Shown one piece after another: positions 27,617 through 36,975 of a DNA stretch of 64,000 nt. Under the pieces are notes generated by a model. The model was not told the DNA's origin. It was given only the letters and a program-made list of their open reading frames with translations, and did not search any database. Position numbers and translations under genes: made by a program. This DNA comes from Pelobacter propionicus DSM 2379 (lineage in GTDB: Bacteria > Desulfobacterota > Desulfuromonadia > Geobacterales > Pseudopelobacteraceae): NCBI RefSeq assembly GCF_000015045.1, contig NC_008609.1, positions 2,303,501 to 2,367,500 of the forward strand. The letters are read 5' to 3'. Numbering within the stretch: the stretch's first letter is position 1; every line of letters starts with the position of its first letter.

Positions 27617-28710
27617 CGCTGGACCTCCAGGGTGTTATCAATGACGACGATTTCGCGTTCATTAGGATAGATGTCCGTCTCCCAGTCACGATCGGGCATG
27701 ATCTCGTTGATCCCGCAGACCTCGGAGGAGAAGGCCACCATCTCCTTGGTGTGCCCCACCACGATGGGACGAAGCTTCTTGGCGTCGCAGCAGACAAACA
27801 GAGTGTGGTCCGGCAGGGCGCCGATGATGGTGTTGGGTCCGTTGATCTCCAGATGGGCCAGGGACTGGCGAATGGCGGAGAGCTGTTCCCGGTCCTCCCG
27901 CTTCTGGACCTCCTCGAAGGGGAGCGGGGTGATGATGTGCTTGTAGTACGAAAGCGGCCAGCCCAGTTCCCGGTGCATGTAGTGCAGGGTATAGAGGAAG
28001 CACTGGGAGTCGGACTCGAAGCCGATGTAGGCCGGATTCAGGCTGGCCTGGAACTCCTTGTTCTTCTGGTAGAAGGTGTTCTCGCCGTTGGCCAGGGTCG
28101 TATACCCCTGCAGAAAGAAGGGATGGGCGGCGTAGCGCACGATGGCGTAGTTGGTATTCTGGCGGCACTGGGCGGTGATCACCTTGGCGGTAAACCGGTC
28201 ATTCTCATCCCAGAGGCCGAAGAAGGTGCCGATATCCCGGGGGTCGCCGATCTCCTTCAAGGTGATCACATCCGGCCAGAAGGAGTAGGCAAAGCCGGTC
28301 TCCCCCCGTTCCATGGCCGCGCGCAGCTTGAGGCGGGTGGCTGTCAGCAGCTCTTCCTTCTCCTTTGCGGGGGACTTGGCGTACGTTTCCGGGTAGTCGA
28401 AGGTGCGGAAGACGTAGTTGGGCATGGCCTTGATATCAAGCCCGGGCATCCGGTTGGTTTCAGGAATCCATTCAAAGACCTGCTTGAATCCTGCGGCGCC
28501 GAGGATCCCCTCGGCGATCTTCAGTCCCTCATCTGTACATGCCAGGGAGAGGGTGGGCAGATCCTTGTAGTCGGCGAAGATTCCTCCCAGATCCTGCATG
28601 ACCATGGCGAATCCGGAATTGTCATGCCCCTTCTGCTGGGAGTTCATCAGCTGCAGGGCTCTGCTCGGGTGCACATAGTTCAGACTTTTTATGGCGCCAA
28701 TACGACACAT
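27604..28710 (-). CDS. Glutamate synthase glutaminase subunit (class II amidotransferase)
   Basis: A 368-residue protein beginning MCRIGAIK. Cys2 becomes the N-terminal nucleophile after Met removal, as in all class II (Ntn) glutamine amidotransferases. Supporting segments are NSQQKGHDNSGFA and VRYAAHPFFLQG. It is the first gene of the operon and supplies ammonia from glutamine to the FMN subunit. The N-terminal position of the nucleophile fixes the start. No obvious sigma-54 or NtrC site was seen in the 200 bp upstream. Confidence 0.88.
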   Translation of the reverse strand: MCRIGAIKSLNYVHPSRALQLMNSQQKGHDNSGFAMVMQDLGGIFADYKDLPTLSLACTDEGLKIAEGILGAAGFKQVFEWIPETNRMPGLDIKAMPNYVFRTFDYPETYAKSPAKEKEELLTATRLKLRAAMERGETGFAYSFWPDVITLKEIGDPRDIGTFFGLWDENDRFTAKVITAQCRQNTNYAIVRYAAHPFFLQGYTTLANGENTFYQKNKEFQASLNPAYIGFESDSQCFLYTLHYMHRELGWPLSYYKHIITPLPFEEVQKREDREQLSAIRQSLAHLEINGPNTIIGALPDHTLFVCCDAKKLRPIVVGHTKEMVAFSSEVCGINEIMPDRDWETDIYPNEREIVVIDNTLEVQRWKQ

Positions 28711-29498
28711 GAGCGGTTACCTCCAAAGGTTTATGCTGTCCCGGAGGCTGACAGGCAGCAACCGGCAGCGGGTTGATTGTGTACACGGGTTCTCGTGTCG
28801 TCACGACAGGGGTCGGTCTCTCCCCGCGGCCGGATACGAAAACATTGCTGGTGCGAAGCAGCAGTACAGCAAACAGAGCGCCAACTTTCACCCCGGAAGG
28901 AACTTTTTTTCAGGTGGGATTTTTATGCAGAATTATCAGTCAGATACGTCTGGAGCAGGCGGCTGCGGCCAAGGGGCGGGGAGCCATGCAAGAGCAAAAT
29001 CAGAGCACACAATATCCCGAACAAAGTAACATATGAGTATCATTATTACTCACACCATTATTTTTCGTCAAAGCATACGCAACACGTCAGATAAACCGAC
29101 AACGCAGACAACATACATGTCAGCCAAAAAAGATCATTCAGTGTATATGTGTATGCAACTGAGTAACAACCACATATACACATTGAACCTGCCGACTGAA
29201 CAGCGCTTCCAGCACGTCGCGCAGGGTGCGCTGGAATTCGCCGCCGGGCGACTCGCCAAGAAAAGACAGGGCGACTGAAACTTTCCCCTGCCGGAGAGCC
29301 GGGGAGAAAGCACACCGACCAGCCCCAACCAACCGTTAAGCAGCAGCATATACCGGCACAGGTAAACCATGCCTCCAGGGTAGCGCAAAGCATCTCCCTC
29401 AGATCTCCCCCGCCTCCATGCCACCCCTCGAAAGAAAGGGAAGATGCCGCTCCCGGATTCGGGCCTCTCAGGCCATGGCCAGAAGCGGACACTCACGC
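28711..29498. other. 788-bp gap upstream of the glutamate synthase operon
   Basis: No gene could be supported. About 28930-29200 is visibly AT-richer than its surroundings. From 29200 the base composition returns to high GC, and weak open frames exist on both strands (81 codons plus, 64-178 codons minus), none with a recognisable motif or good ribosome-binding site. It could hold a long leader, a decayed gene or a small RNA. Confidence 0.5.
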
Positions 29499-29535
29499 AA
29501 AAAAAATCCCCCTGGGGAAAGGAGGATTTTTTTTG
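29499..29535 (-). terminator. Terminator of nadE
   Basis: On the minus strand AAAAAAAATCC pairs with GGATTTTTTTT around a C-rich loop; it lies 8 bp after the nadE stop codon. Confidence 0.75.
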
Positions 29536-29542
29536 CGGATCA

Positions 29543-31612
29543 TCATTCGTCATGGGCCTGGTCGGGGATGCGCTCCAACTGGGCGAGCCAGGCGCTGGCC
29601 TCGCCGTCGCTGGGGGCGCGCCAGTCGCCGCGGGGTGACAGGGATCCGCCCGAGCCGACCTTGGGAGCATTGGCCATGCAGCTGCGCTTGTACTGGCTGG
29701 TCTTGAAGAAGCGACGCAGAAAGACCGTCAGCCAGCGCTTGATGTCGTGCATGGAGTACTGGTTGCGCTTGTGTTCGGGGATATCCGGCCAATGGTGGCG
29801 CGTCCGGTCGTGCCAGGCGTTCCAGGCCAGGAAGGCGACCTTGGGCGGCAGGTAGCCCAGGCGCAGGATGTAGTAGAGGTTGAAGTCCTGCAGCTCATAG
29901 GGGCCGACCACATCCTCGGTGCGCTGCACCGGCTGATCTTCGTCCTCCTTGCCCGGAACCAGCTCGGGGCTGATCTCGGTCTCCAGCACGTCCATGAGCA
30001 CCGTGCTCACCTCCGGACCCAACTGGTGGGTGAGGGCGGCCCAGCGAATCAGGTACTGGATCAGGGTCTTGGGAACGCTGGCATTGACATGGTAGTGGGC
30101 CATGTGATCTCCTACGCCGTAGGTGCACCACCCAAGCCCCAGCTCGCTCAGATCGCTGGTCCCCACCACCAGGCCGCCGGTCTGGTTGGCCAACCGGAAG
30201 AGGTGGCTGGTCCTCTCGCCGGCCTGCACGTTCTCGAAGGTGATGTCGTAGACCGGCTTGCCGTGGAAGAAGGGGTGGCCGATGTCCTGGAGCATCTGCA
30301 GGCAACTGGGACGGATATCGATCTCGTGGTAGGTGCAGCCAACCGTCCGGATCAGTTCCCTGGCCTGTTCCAGGGTACGCTGGCTGGTGGCGAATCCGGG
30401 CATGGTGTAGGCCAGGATATGCATCCGGGAGAGCCCCATGACATCCATGGCCCGGGCGCAGACCAGGAGCGCCTGGGTGGAGTCCAGGCCGCCGGAGACG
30501 CCGATCACCATCTTGTCCGCTCCGGTTGCCTTGAAGCGCTTCACCAGCCCCTGCACCTGGATCTCGTACACCTCCTTGCAGCGCTCGTCCCGCCGCGACG
30601 GGTCGCTGGGTACGAAGGGGAAGCGTTCGTAGAATCGCTCCAGGGGGAGCACCCGTTCCCTGGGCAGGGAGGCTGAAAAGCGTACCGTGCGGAAACCGGC
30701 CACTTCATCCCTGTGCCGGAGCACCGACTGGCCGTAGCTGGTCTGGCGCATGCGTTCCTGGGCCAGCCTGTCAAGGTCGATATCAGCGAAGATCATCTGG
30801 GATTCATAGGAGAAACGCTTGGTTTCCCCTAGGCAGGCGCCATTCTCGAAGATCATGCCGTGTCCGTCCCAGGCCAGGTCGGTGGTGGATTCCCCGATTC
30901 CTGCGGCGCTGTAGAGATAGGCGGACAGACAGCGGCCGGACTGGTTGGCCACCAGGCTGCGCCGGTAATCGGCCTTGCCCACGGTGATGTTGGAGGCGGA
31001 GAGGTTGATCAGGACGCTGGCCCCGGCCAGGGCCGCAAAGGAGGAAGGGGGAATGGGCACCCACACATCCTCGCAGATTTCGGTGTAGAAGGTCAGCAGC
31101 GGCTGTTCCTCCACCTGGAACAGCAGGCGGTTGCCGAAGGGGATCCCCTGCTGCCCCAGCAGGTCGATCTTCTCCACCGGAGCGTAGGCGGCCGGGACGA
31201 ACTGGCGCAGCTCGTAGAACTCGCGGTAGCCGGGGAGGAAACTCTTGGGCGCCACCCCCAGGATCCTGCCCCGGTAGAGCACCACGGCGCAGTTGAACAG
31301 CATGCTGTGGACCTGCAGCGGCAGTCCCACCACCGTGATCACCGGAATGTCCATGGAGGCCTTCAGCACCGCGTCCAGTGCATCCATGGAGCCGTCCAGC
31401 AGGGTCTGCTGGTGAAACAGGTCGTCGCAGGAGTAGGCCGAGAGCCCCAGTTCGGGAAAGATCGCGATCAGCGCGCTCTGCTCCCACGCCTGGCGCATCA
31501 TGGCGATGGTCTGACCTGCGTTGTGTGCCGGGTCTGCCACCTTGACCTCGGGGACCGCCACTGCCGCACGGATGAAATTATGGTTGTAGAGATTGAAGAA
31601 TGTCGTATCCAC
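29543..31612 (-). CDS. nadE: Glutamine-dependent NAD(+) synthetase
   Basis: The 689-residue protein has an N-terminal nitrilase-fold glutaminase ([13 protein letters not shown] with the catalytic Glu; ICEDVW near 178 with the Cys) and a C-terminal adenylating synthetase with the PP-loop SGGLDST (about 372-378). It amidates nicotinic acid adenine dinucleotide to NAD with ammonia channelled from glutamine. Length and order match the long glutamine-dependent type. It is monocistronic and convergent with nothing. The last about 35 residues are low-complexity. Confidence 0.93.
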   Translation of the reverse strand: MDTTFFNLYNHNFIRAAVAVPEVKVADPAHNAGQTIAMMRQAWEQSALIAIFPELGLSAYSCDDLFHQQTLLDGSMDALDAVLKASMDIPVITVVGLPLQVHSMLFNCAVVLYRGRILGVAPKSFLPGYREFYELRQFVPAAYAPVEKIDLLGQQGIPFGNRLLFQVEEQPLLTFYTEICEDVWVPIPPSSFAALAGASVLINLSASNITVGKADYRRSLVANQSGRCLSAYLYSAAGIGESTTDLAWDGHGMIFENGACLGETKRFSYESQMIFADIDLDRLAQERMRQTSYGQSVLRHRDEVAGFRTVRFSASLPRERVLPLERFYERFPFVPSDPSRRDERCKEVYEIQVQGLVKRFKATGADKMVIGVSGGLDSTQALLVCARAMDVMGLSRMHILAYTMPGFATSQRTLEQARELIRTVGCTYHEIDIRPSCLQMLQDIGHPFFHGKPVYDITFENVQAGERTSHLFRLANQTGGLVVGTSDLSELGLGWCTYGVGDHMAHYHVNASVPKTLIQYLIRWAALTHQLGPEVSTVLMDVLETEISPELVPGKEDEDQPVQRTEDVVGPYELQDFNLYYILRLGYLPPKVAFLAWNAWHDRTRHHWPDIPEHKRNQYSMHDIKRWLTVFLRRFFKTSQYKRSCMANAPKVGSGGSLSPRGDWRAPSDGEASAWLAQLERIPDQAHDE

Positions 31613-31717
31613 CTGGTTTCCCTCCCTGTTCTCAAGGCCTGCATGGGCGCCACTCTAGCACGTTTCACCCGGCTTGAAAAACGATTGTTGAGCGGAGGGC
31701 GAAATCCAGGCATATGT

Positions 31718-32389
31718 CTAAAAACCCCCGACTCCCCCCTCCGCCTTCAACCGGCTCCGTATCGCCTGGAAGCATGCCCGCGTCAGGTAGCCGCACCAGG
31801 TTATGATTCCCGTCAACTTGAACCCGTCTTCCCAGAAGATGCGCCAGGGAGAAATCCAGAGGTCATCGAAGAAATCGATCACCAGGGCAGTCCCGAAAAA
31901 CAGCAACGCCACAAGCAGCAGAACATACTCGGAACGCAGCAGCAGGTTCTGGAACCTGACCACATACCACACCATAAACAGCCCATAGGCCACATAGAGC
32001 GCCTTTCCGTAGGCCCAACTCCCCAGATAGCGATGGAGCAGGTCATCGTGGACGAGGAACAGGTCGTCCAGCGCCAGCAACGCGGTGAAGAGGCCGGAAC
32101 AGAGAAAAAAAGAGCTCTCACCGTCTCCAACGCCGCACTCGTAGCGCAGAATCCCATGGCTGAAGATGCACACCGCCGCAGTGGCGCACCAGATCAGCAC
32201 ACCGATGTTGGATTGCACGCCGGTGAGCGGGTGCGCTTCCAGGGTTGCCATGGCATCCCGGCAGAAGAACGCGGGCTGGATCTCACCCAAAATACTGGCC
32301 AGCGCGGTGCAGAGCAGGATGGCAAACGCCGGTGCGCAGATCGCGGCACAAACAGGGAGAGGTGGCAGAGCCGTTCTGGGGATCAGCAT
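31718..32389 (-). CDS. Polytopic membrane protein with acidic/histidine motifs, unknown
   Basis: A 223-residue protein with about six hydrophobic helices. I do not recognise the family. Polar residues inside or beside helices stand out: LLALDDLFLVHDDLLHR, LVIDFFDDLW and FWEDGFKLTGIITW. Such buried Asp/His sets occur in metal-dependent membrane hydrolases such as the CREST group, but that link is speculative. The ATG at 32389 has AGGAG six bases upstream and is preferred to the in-frame start 39 bp earlier. It is divergent from the PEP-mutase operon across 204 bp, so a link with that pathway is possible but unproven. Confidence 0.55.
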   Translation of the reverse strand: MLIPRTALPPLPVCAAICAPAFAILLCTALASILGEIQPAFFCRDAMATLEAHPLTGVQSNIGVLIWCATAAVCIFSHGILRYECGVGDGESSFFLCSGLFTALLALDDLFLVHDDLLHRYLGSWAYGKALYVAYGLFMVWYVVRFQNLLLRSEYVLLLVALLFFGTALVIDFFDDLWISPWRIFWEDGFKLTGIITWCGYLTRACFQAIRSRLKAEGGVGGF

Positions 32390-32432
32390 ATCTATTTCTC
32401 CTGACGTGCGGAGTTTTTTAGGAACCATGCGC

Positions 32433-32438
32433 TATAAT
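32433..32438 (+). promoter_or_regulatory. Possible -10 box of the PEP-mutase operon
   Basis: A perfect TATAAT lies 155 bp before the dehydrogenase ATG in the divergent intergenic region. No good -35 box is at 16-18 bp (GGAGTT is the best), so activator dependence or chance are both possible. Confidence 0.35.
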
Positions 32439-32593
32439 CCTACACAAGAATCGGCTGCTGCACAGCCCCACCCACTCAGGAAGGCGATTTCCGGAATTGA
32501 AGCAACGCCACACGCCGGAGAACGCCCATGCTACGTACACCAGTAACAAGCCGTCAGCAACTCGACGCCAGCCATACAGGGAGGGTGCATACC

Positions 32594-33601
32594 ATGAACG
32601 TCCTGATTGCAAGTTCAATTGACGGAGAGGCGATCGAAAGGCTTGAGCAGGAGCACCAGGTCATCCGCGCTTTCCCGAACAGTAGCGAGGAGAGCCTGCA
32701 CGCGCTGATTCGCGACTGCGAAGCCCTGGTGTTCCGCAGCGGCATACGGGTAAGCGCCGACCTGATGGGGTGCGCGCCCAGGCTGAAGCTGCTGGTGCGC
32801 GCCGGTTCGGGGATGGACAACCTTGACGTGGAATACGCCCGAAAGCGGGGGGTACAACTGGTGCGCATACCGCAACCATCGGCCAGGGCCGTGGCGGAAA
32901 TGGCCTTCGCCTTCATGCTGGCACTCAGCCGCCGCCTGCTTGAGGCCGACCGCTCCATGCGCAACGGGCGCTGGGAAAAGCACGAATTTTCCGGATACCT
33001 CCTGCGGGACAAGACGCTGGGTGTCGTGGGCATCGGCAACACCGGCAGCTGCGTTGCCCAGATGGGGGTTGCCTGGGGCATGCGGGTTATCGGCTGCGTC
33101 CAGCACCCTTCCCGGGAGCGGGAGGAAGGCTTCTGCGAAAAGGGGATTCAGATGCTGGAGTTCGACCAGGTCATAGCCAATGCCGATTATCTGAGCATCC
33201 ACGTCCCGCTCAAGGATAACACGCGCAGGCTCCTGGACGCCGATGCGCTGAGTCGCATGAAACCGGGCGCATACCTGATCAACCTGGCACGGGGGGGCAT
33301 TGTCGACGAGCAGGCTTTGTATGAATCGCTGACACACAACGGCGGACTGAGGGGGGCGGCGCTGGACGTCCACGAGCATGAGGGTCAGGGCTGCATGTCG
33401 CCCTTGGCAATGCTGAACAACGTCATCCTCACGCCGCACATCGGCGCCATGGCCATCGATGCCCAGCGGGAGATCGGCCAGAAGGTGGTCGAAATCATCG
33501 ACGCCTTCGCGAACGCACACGGCAGCGACGCATGGCAGGGAAAGGTGGCCGAAGTGGCCCAGGGCTATACCCGCATCCAGGGGGAGGTGAACCGTGGCTA
33601 G
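32594..33601 (+). CDS. D-2-hydroxyacid dehydrogenase, possible phosphonopyruvate reductase
   Basis: A 335-residue NAD-dependent D-isomer-specific 2-hydroxyacid dehydrogenase. The catalytic set is present: [10 protein letters not shown] early, GVVGIGNTG (nucleotide-binding GxGxxG), [11 protein letters not shown] (Arg), and an acidic HEHEG block followed by LTPHIGAM (His). It resembles the SerA catalytic half but lacks an ACT domain. It overlaps the PEP-mutase start by 8 bp, so the two are co-translated. In known phosphonate pathways a related dehydrogenase reduces phosphonopyruvate to phosphonolactate, and that role is proposed here. The alternative is another 2-oxoacid. The ATG at 32594 follows GGGAGGG. 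Confidence 0.8.
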   Translation: MNVLIASSIDGEAIERLEQEHQVIRAFPNSSEESLHALIRDCEALVFRSGIRVSADLMGCAPRLKLLVRAGSGMDNLDVEYARKRGVQLVRIPQPSARAVAEMAFAFMLALSRRLLEADRSMRNGRWEKHEFSGYLLRDKTLGVVGIGNTGSCVAQMGVAWGMRVIGCVQHPSREREEGFCEKGIQMLEFDQVIANADYLSIHVPLKDNTRRLLDADALSRMKPGAYLINLARGGIVDEQALYESLTHNGGLRGAALDVHEHEGQGCMSPLAMLNNVILTPHIGAMAIDAQREIGQKVVEIIDAFANAHGSDAWQGKVAEVAQGYTRIQGEVNRG

Positions 33602-34487
33602 GAAGACGACCCAGTTCAGGCAGCTGCTGAACTCCGGCGGGATAGAGTTTCTGCTGGAGGCGCACGACGGCATGAGTGCCAGAATCGTTGAGGAGGCCGG
33701 GTTCAAGGGGATCTGGGGAAGTGGCCTCTGCATCTCCGCCGCCATGGGGGTGCGGGACAACAACGAGGCCAGCTGGACCCAGGTTCTGGAGGTCATGGAG
33801 TTCATGAGCGACGCCACCAGCATCCCCATCCTGCTGGACGCCGACACCGGCTACGGCAATTTCAACAACGTGCGCAGGCTGGTGAAAAAGCTCGAACAGC
33901 GCGGCGTGGCGGCCATGTGCATCGAGGACAAGCTCTTCCCCAAGACCAATTCGTTCATCAAGGGAGAAACCCAACCGCTGGCCGACGTGGACGAATTCTG
34001 CGGCAAGATCAAGGCAGCCAAGGACACCCAGGCCGATGCCGACTTCTGCGTCGTCGCCAGGGTGGAGGCGCTGATCACCGGCCAGGGGCAGGACGAGGCG
34101 CTGCGTCGGGCTGACGCCTACCAGCGGGCAGGGGCTGATGCGATCCTGATCCACAGCAAGAAACCCACTGCCGAGGAGATTCTGGCCTTCATGGGAGAGT
34201 GGCGCGACACATTGCCGGTGGTTATCGTGCCGACGACCTATTTCAACACCCCACCCGAAGTATTCGCCCAGGCCGGCATCAGCCTGGTCATCTGGGGCAA
34301 CCATCTGATGCGGGCAAGCATCACCGCCATGCAACTGACAGCGGCACGCATCAATCGGGACAGATCCCTGTCGGGCGTGGAGCAGGAAATTGCCACGGTA
34401 AAGGAGATCTTCCGGCTGCAGAATGCCCAGGAACTGGCGCAGGCGGAAGAGCGCTATCTGCCGGCACATGGCCGCCCGCCGCTATGA
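33594..34487 (+). CDS. pepM: Phosphoenolpyruvate phosphomutase
   Basis: A 297-residue protein of the isocitrate lyase/PEP mutase superfamily. The signature [11 protein letters not shown], which separates PEP mutases from lyases such as PrpB, is intact, as are [24 protein letters not shown] and [10 protein letters not shown]. The enzyme rearranges phosphoenolpyruvate to phosphonopyruvate, the entry step of almost all C-P bond biosynthesis. The start codon is GTG at 33594, within the end of the dehydrogenase gene. No phosphonopyruvate decarboxylase is in the window. Confidence 0.9.
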   Translation: MARKTTQFRQLLNSGGIEFLLEAHDGMSARIVEEAGFKGIWGSGLCISAAMGVRDNNEASWTQVLEVMEFMSDATSIPILLDADTGYGNFNNVRRLVKKLEQRGVAAMCIEDKLFPKTNSFIKGETQPLADVDEFCGKIKAAKDTQADADFCVVARVEALITGQGQDEALRRADAYQRAGADAILIHSKKPTAEEILAFMGEWRDTLPVVIVPTTYFNTPPEVFAQAGISLVIWGNHLMRASITAMQLTAARINRDRSLSGVEQEIATVKEIFRLQNAQELAQAEERYLPAHGRPPL

Positions 34488-34595
34488 GTGCGGCCGGGTG
34501 ATGTACTCTTCCCCGCTCACCCGTACCCGCTGCGCAGGTCGCCTGCCCTCCCCCTCTTGGTGGCCGCAGACAGGCCGTGCGAAGAGAGGAGAGAG

Positions 34596-35831
34596 ATGAT
34601 GACACCATCGGCTTCCAACAAACAAAAGCAGCCCTTCGCGCTGGTAATCGGCCTCGATCACGTGAACGGCATCCAGACGGCGCGCATACTGGCCGATCGC
34701 GGCGTAGCAGTCATCGGTGTTGCCAAGGATCCGGAGCACTACTGCTGCCGGACGCGGGTCTGCTCGCGCATCGTCTTCACCGACACCACCAGCGATGCGC
34801 TGATCGACTCACTGGAAACACTGGGGCCAGAACTAGGAGAGAAGGGGGTCCTGTTCCCCTGCCTGGATCCCCAGGTACTTCTGGTGTCACGCAATCGCCA
34901 GAGGCTGGAGCCCTGGTACCACATCATCCTGCCCGATCCGGACGTGGTCGAGATGCTGATGGACAAGACCAGCTTTTACCGTTACGCCCAGCTAAACGGC
35001 TTCCCCATACCGCGCACCCTGTTCATAGCCAGCAGTGATGACGCAGAAAAGGCTGCCCGGGAACTGACCTTCCCCTGCATGATCAAGCCGCCGCTCAGCG
35101 GCACGCCGCAGTGGGAGCAGAAGAGCAAACTCAAGGCATACCTGGTTTCGACGCCGGAGGAATTTCTCGAGGTTTACCGGCGCTACGCGGCACTGTCCGA
35201 CATACTCATCGCCCAGGAGTGGGTTGTGGGCCCGGTGAGTAGCCTCTATTCGTGCAACTGCTACTTTGACGCGGCCTCACGGCCGGTTGTCACCTTCATC
35301 GCCCGAAAGCTGCGTCAATGGCCTCCCCAGACCGGCGAGAGCTGTCTGGGGGAAGAGTGCCGCAACGACCAGGTGCTAGGCGAGACTATCCGCCTGTTTT
35401 CGGCCGTCAACTATCGCGGCCTTGGCTACGTGGAGATGAAACGGGACGAGCGCACGGGAAGGCACTACATCATCGAACCGAACGTGGGAAGGCCGACAGG
35501 TCGGTCACCCATCGCGGAGGCAGGTGGCGTGGAACTGGTCTACACGATGTATTGCGACGCCATCGGTCGACCACTGCCCGTGCAACGGGAGCAGCACTAC
35601 GGGAACGTGAAATGGATCTACCTGCGACGGGACCTGCAGTCGGCGCTGTATCACTGGCGGCGGGGGGAGCTCACCTTCAGCGACTGGCTGCGCTCGCTGC
35701 GCGGCCGGAAGGTGGATGCGCTGTTCGCCTGGAATGATCCGGGACCGTTTATCGGCGACCTGACCAGGTCGGTCCGCCTGTACCTGAACCGGGACGAGCG
35801 CCGGAAGCGGGATTACAGCACCCCCTTCTAG
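34596..35831 (+). CDS. ATP-grasp carboxylate-amine ligase-like enzyme (COG3919-like)
   Basis: A 411-residue ATP-grasp protein with an N-terminal Rossmann-like segment (ALVIGLDHVNGIQTARIL), a lysine site (FPCMIKPPLSG) and metal-ligand segments near the end (GYVEMKRDERTGRHYIIEPN). Enzymes of this group join a carboxylate to an amine or thiol through an acyl phosphate. It follows pepM by 108 bp, and GAGGAG lies just before tandem ATGs at 34596 and 34599, either of which may start. In the cluster it could couple an amino acid to a phosphonate acid; the substrate is unknown. Confidence 0.75.
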   Translation: MMTPSASNKQKQPFALVIGLDHVNGIQTARILADRGVAVIGVAKDPEHYCCRTRVCSRIVFTDTTSDALIDSLETLGPELGEKGVLFPCLDPQVLLVSRNRQRLEPWYHIILPDPDVVEMLMDKTSFYRYAQLNGFPIPRTLFIASSDDAEKAARELTFPCMIKPPLSGTPQWEQKSKLKAYLVSTPEEFLEVYRRYAALSDILIAQEWVVGPVSSLYSCNCYFDAASRPVVTFIARKLRQWPPQTGESCLGEECRNDQVLGETIRLFSAVNYRGLGYVEMKRDERTGRHYIIEPNVGRPTGRSPIAEAGGVELVYTMYCDAIGRPLPVQREQHYGNVKWIYLRRDLQSALYHWRRGELTFSDWLRSLRGRKVDALFAWNDPGPFIGDLTRSVRLYLNRDERRKRDYSTPF

Positions 35832-35886
35832 CAATGCCCGAATCGCTGACAGCTCGCCGTACGCCGTCGGCTTGACAGGGAACGCC

Positions 35887-36969
35887 ATGAGAATCGTACG
35901 CACGCTGGACGAACATGCCTGGAGAAAGTTTGTTGCAGACCAGCAACTGGGCAACGTCTTCCACACGCCTGAAATGTTTCGCATGTTCGGGCGGGTGCCA
36001 GGATTTGTGCCCTCCCTGTGGGCCGCGGTGTCCGACGACGGAAGAATCCTGGCGTTGCTGCTCCCGGTACGGATCACCCTGCTGGGAAGCGTGCTCCGCC
36101 GGTTATCCACCCGTTCCGTGGTCTTCGGCGGCATCCTGGCTGACGACAGCCCGGAGGGGAGAAAGGCACTCGACCTGTTGCTGAGCAGCTATGTCAGGGA
36201 ACCTGACGGCGCACCGCTATTCACCGAACTGCGCAACCTGTCAAATACGGACTCATTCCGTGGGATCTTGCAGGATAACGGGTTCATGCACGAGGAACAC
36301 CTCAATTTCCTGATCAATCTGGAGTGCTCTCCCGATGCACTGCTGCAGAGCATCGGCCCCAGGACGCGCAAGGTTATCCGGCGGGGGCTTCGGGCAGCCC
36401 GTGTCGTTGTGAAAGAGGCAACCAATCTGCGTGATGTGGCGGCATGTTACGACATCCTCACCAGGACATACGAGGCAGCCCACGTACCCCTGGCCCCTTT
36501 CCCGCTCTTTCAGGCCGCCCATGATCTGCTTCTGCCCAGCGGCATGGTAAGGTTCAGCCTGGCTCGTATCGACGGCAGAGCAGTGGCAACCTCGGTGGAC
36601 CTGCTGTACAAGAAAACCGTCTACGGCTGGTACGGCGGCGTTGTCCGATCGTACAACGAGCACGCTCCCAATGAGCTTTTGACCTGGGATGTCCTGCAAT
36701 GGGGCGCCATGAATGGTTACGGCGTCTATGATTTTGGCGGTGCGGGGAAGCCGGACGAAACGTATGGCGTGCGTGATTTCAAGGCAAAATTCGGCGGCAA
36801 ACTGGTCAATTTCGGGAGAAGCACCTGTGTTCATGCTCCGGGACTGTTGAGATTGAGCAGATTGGGCTACCAGCTCATGCGAAAATATCTGTCACGAGCC
36901 GACCTCACAGGAATCCGCCACAGTCCGGCAACCTACTCCCCCTCCCCTCTGGCTGACAATTCCCCCTGA
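35887..36969 (+). CDS. FemAB/GNAT-type acyl or aminoacyl transferase
   Basis: A 360-residue protein with two GNAT-like halves typical of the FemAB family. Supporting segments are NVFHTPEMFRMFG, GPRTRKVIRRGLRAARVVVKE, YDILTRTYEAAHVPL, the GNAT core RIDGRAVATSVDLLYKKTVYGWYGG, and YDFGGAGKPDETYGVRDFKAKFGG. FemX/FemAB enzymes transfer amino acids from tRNA to peptidoglycan precursors, and relatives build natural-product peptides or act in exopolysaccharide systems. It is the last gene of the four-gene PEP-mutase unit. An in-frame TTG 15 bp upstream is less likely than the ATG at 35887. Confidence 0.75.
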   Translation: MRIVRTLDEHAWRKFVADQQLGNVFHTPEMFRMFGRVPGFVPSLWAAVSDDGRILALLLPVRITLLGSVLRRLSTRSVVFGGILADDSPEGRKALDLLLSSYVREPDGAPLFTELRNLSNTDSFRGILQDNGFMHEEHLNFLINLECSPDALLQSIGPRTRKVIRRGLRAARVVVKEATNLRDVAACYDILTRTYEAAHVPLAPFPLFQAAHDLLLPSGMVRFSLARIDGRAVATSVDLLYKKTVYGWYGGVVRSYNEHAPNELLTWDVLQWGAMNGYGVYDFGGAGKPDETYGVRDFKAKFGGKLVNFGRSTCVHAPGLLRLSRLGYQLMRKYLSRADLTGIRHSPATYSPSPLADNSP

Positions 36970-36975
36970 TAGTAT

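Noticed and set aside
29058-29492. Open frames of 64-178 codons on the minus strand upstream of glutamate synthase
   Set aside because: No recognisable motif and no good ribosome-binding site; overlapping frames on both strands make coding unlikely.
32594-33601. Dehydrogenase as SerA of serine biosynthesis
   Set aside because: It lacks the C-terminal ACT/regulatory domains and is co-translated with PEP mutase, so a pathway-specific role is more likely; SerA activity is not excluded.
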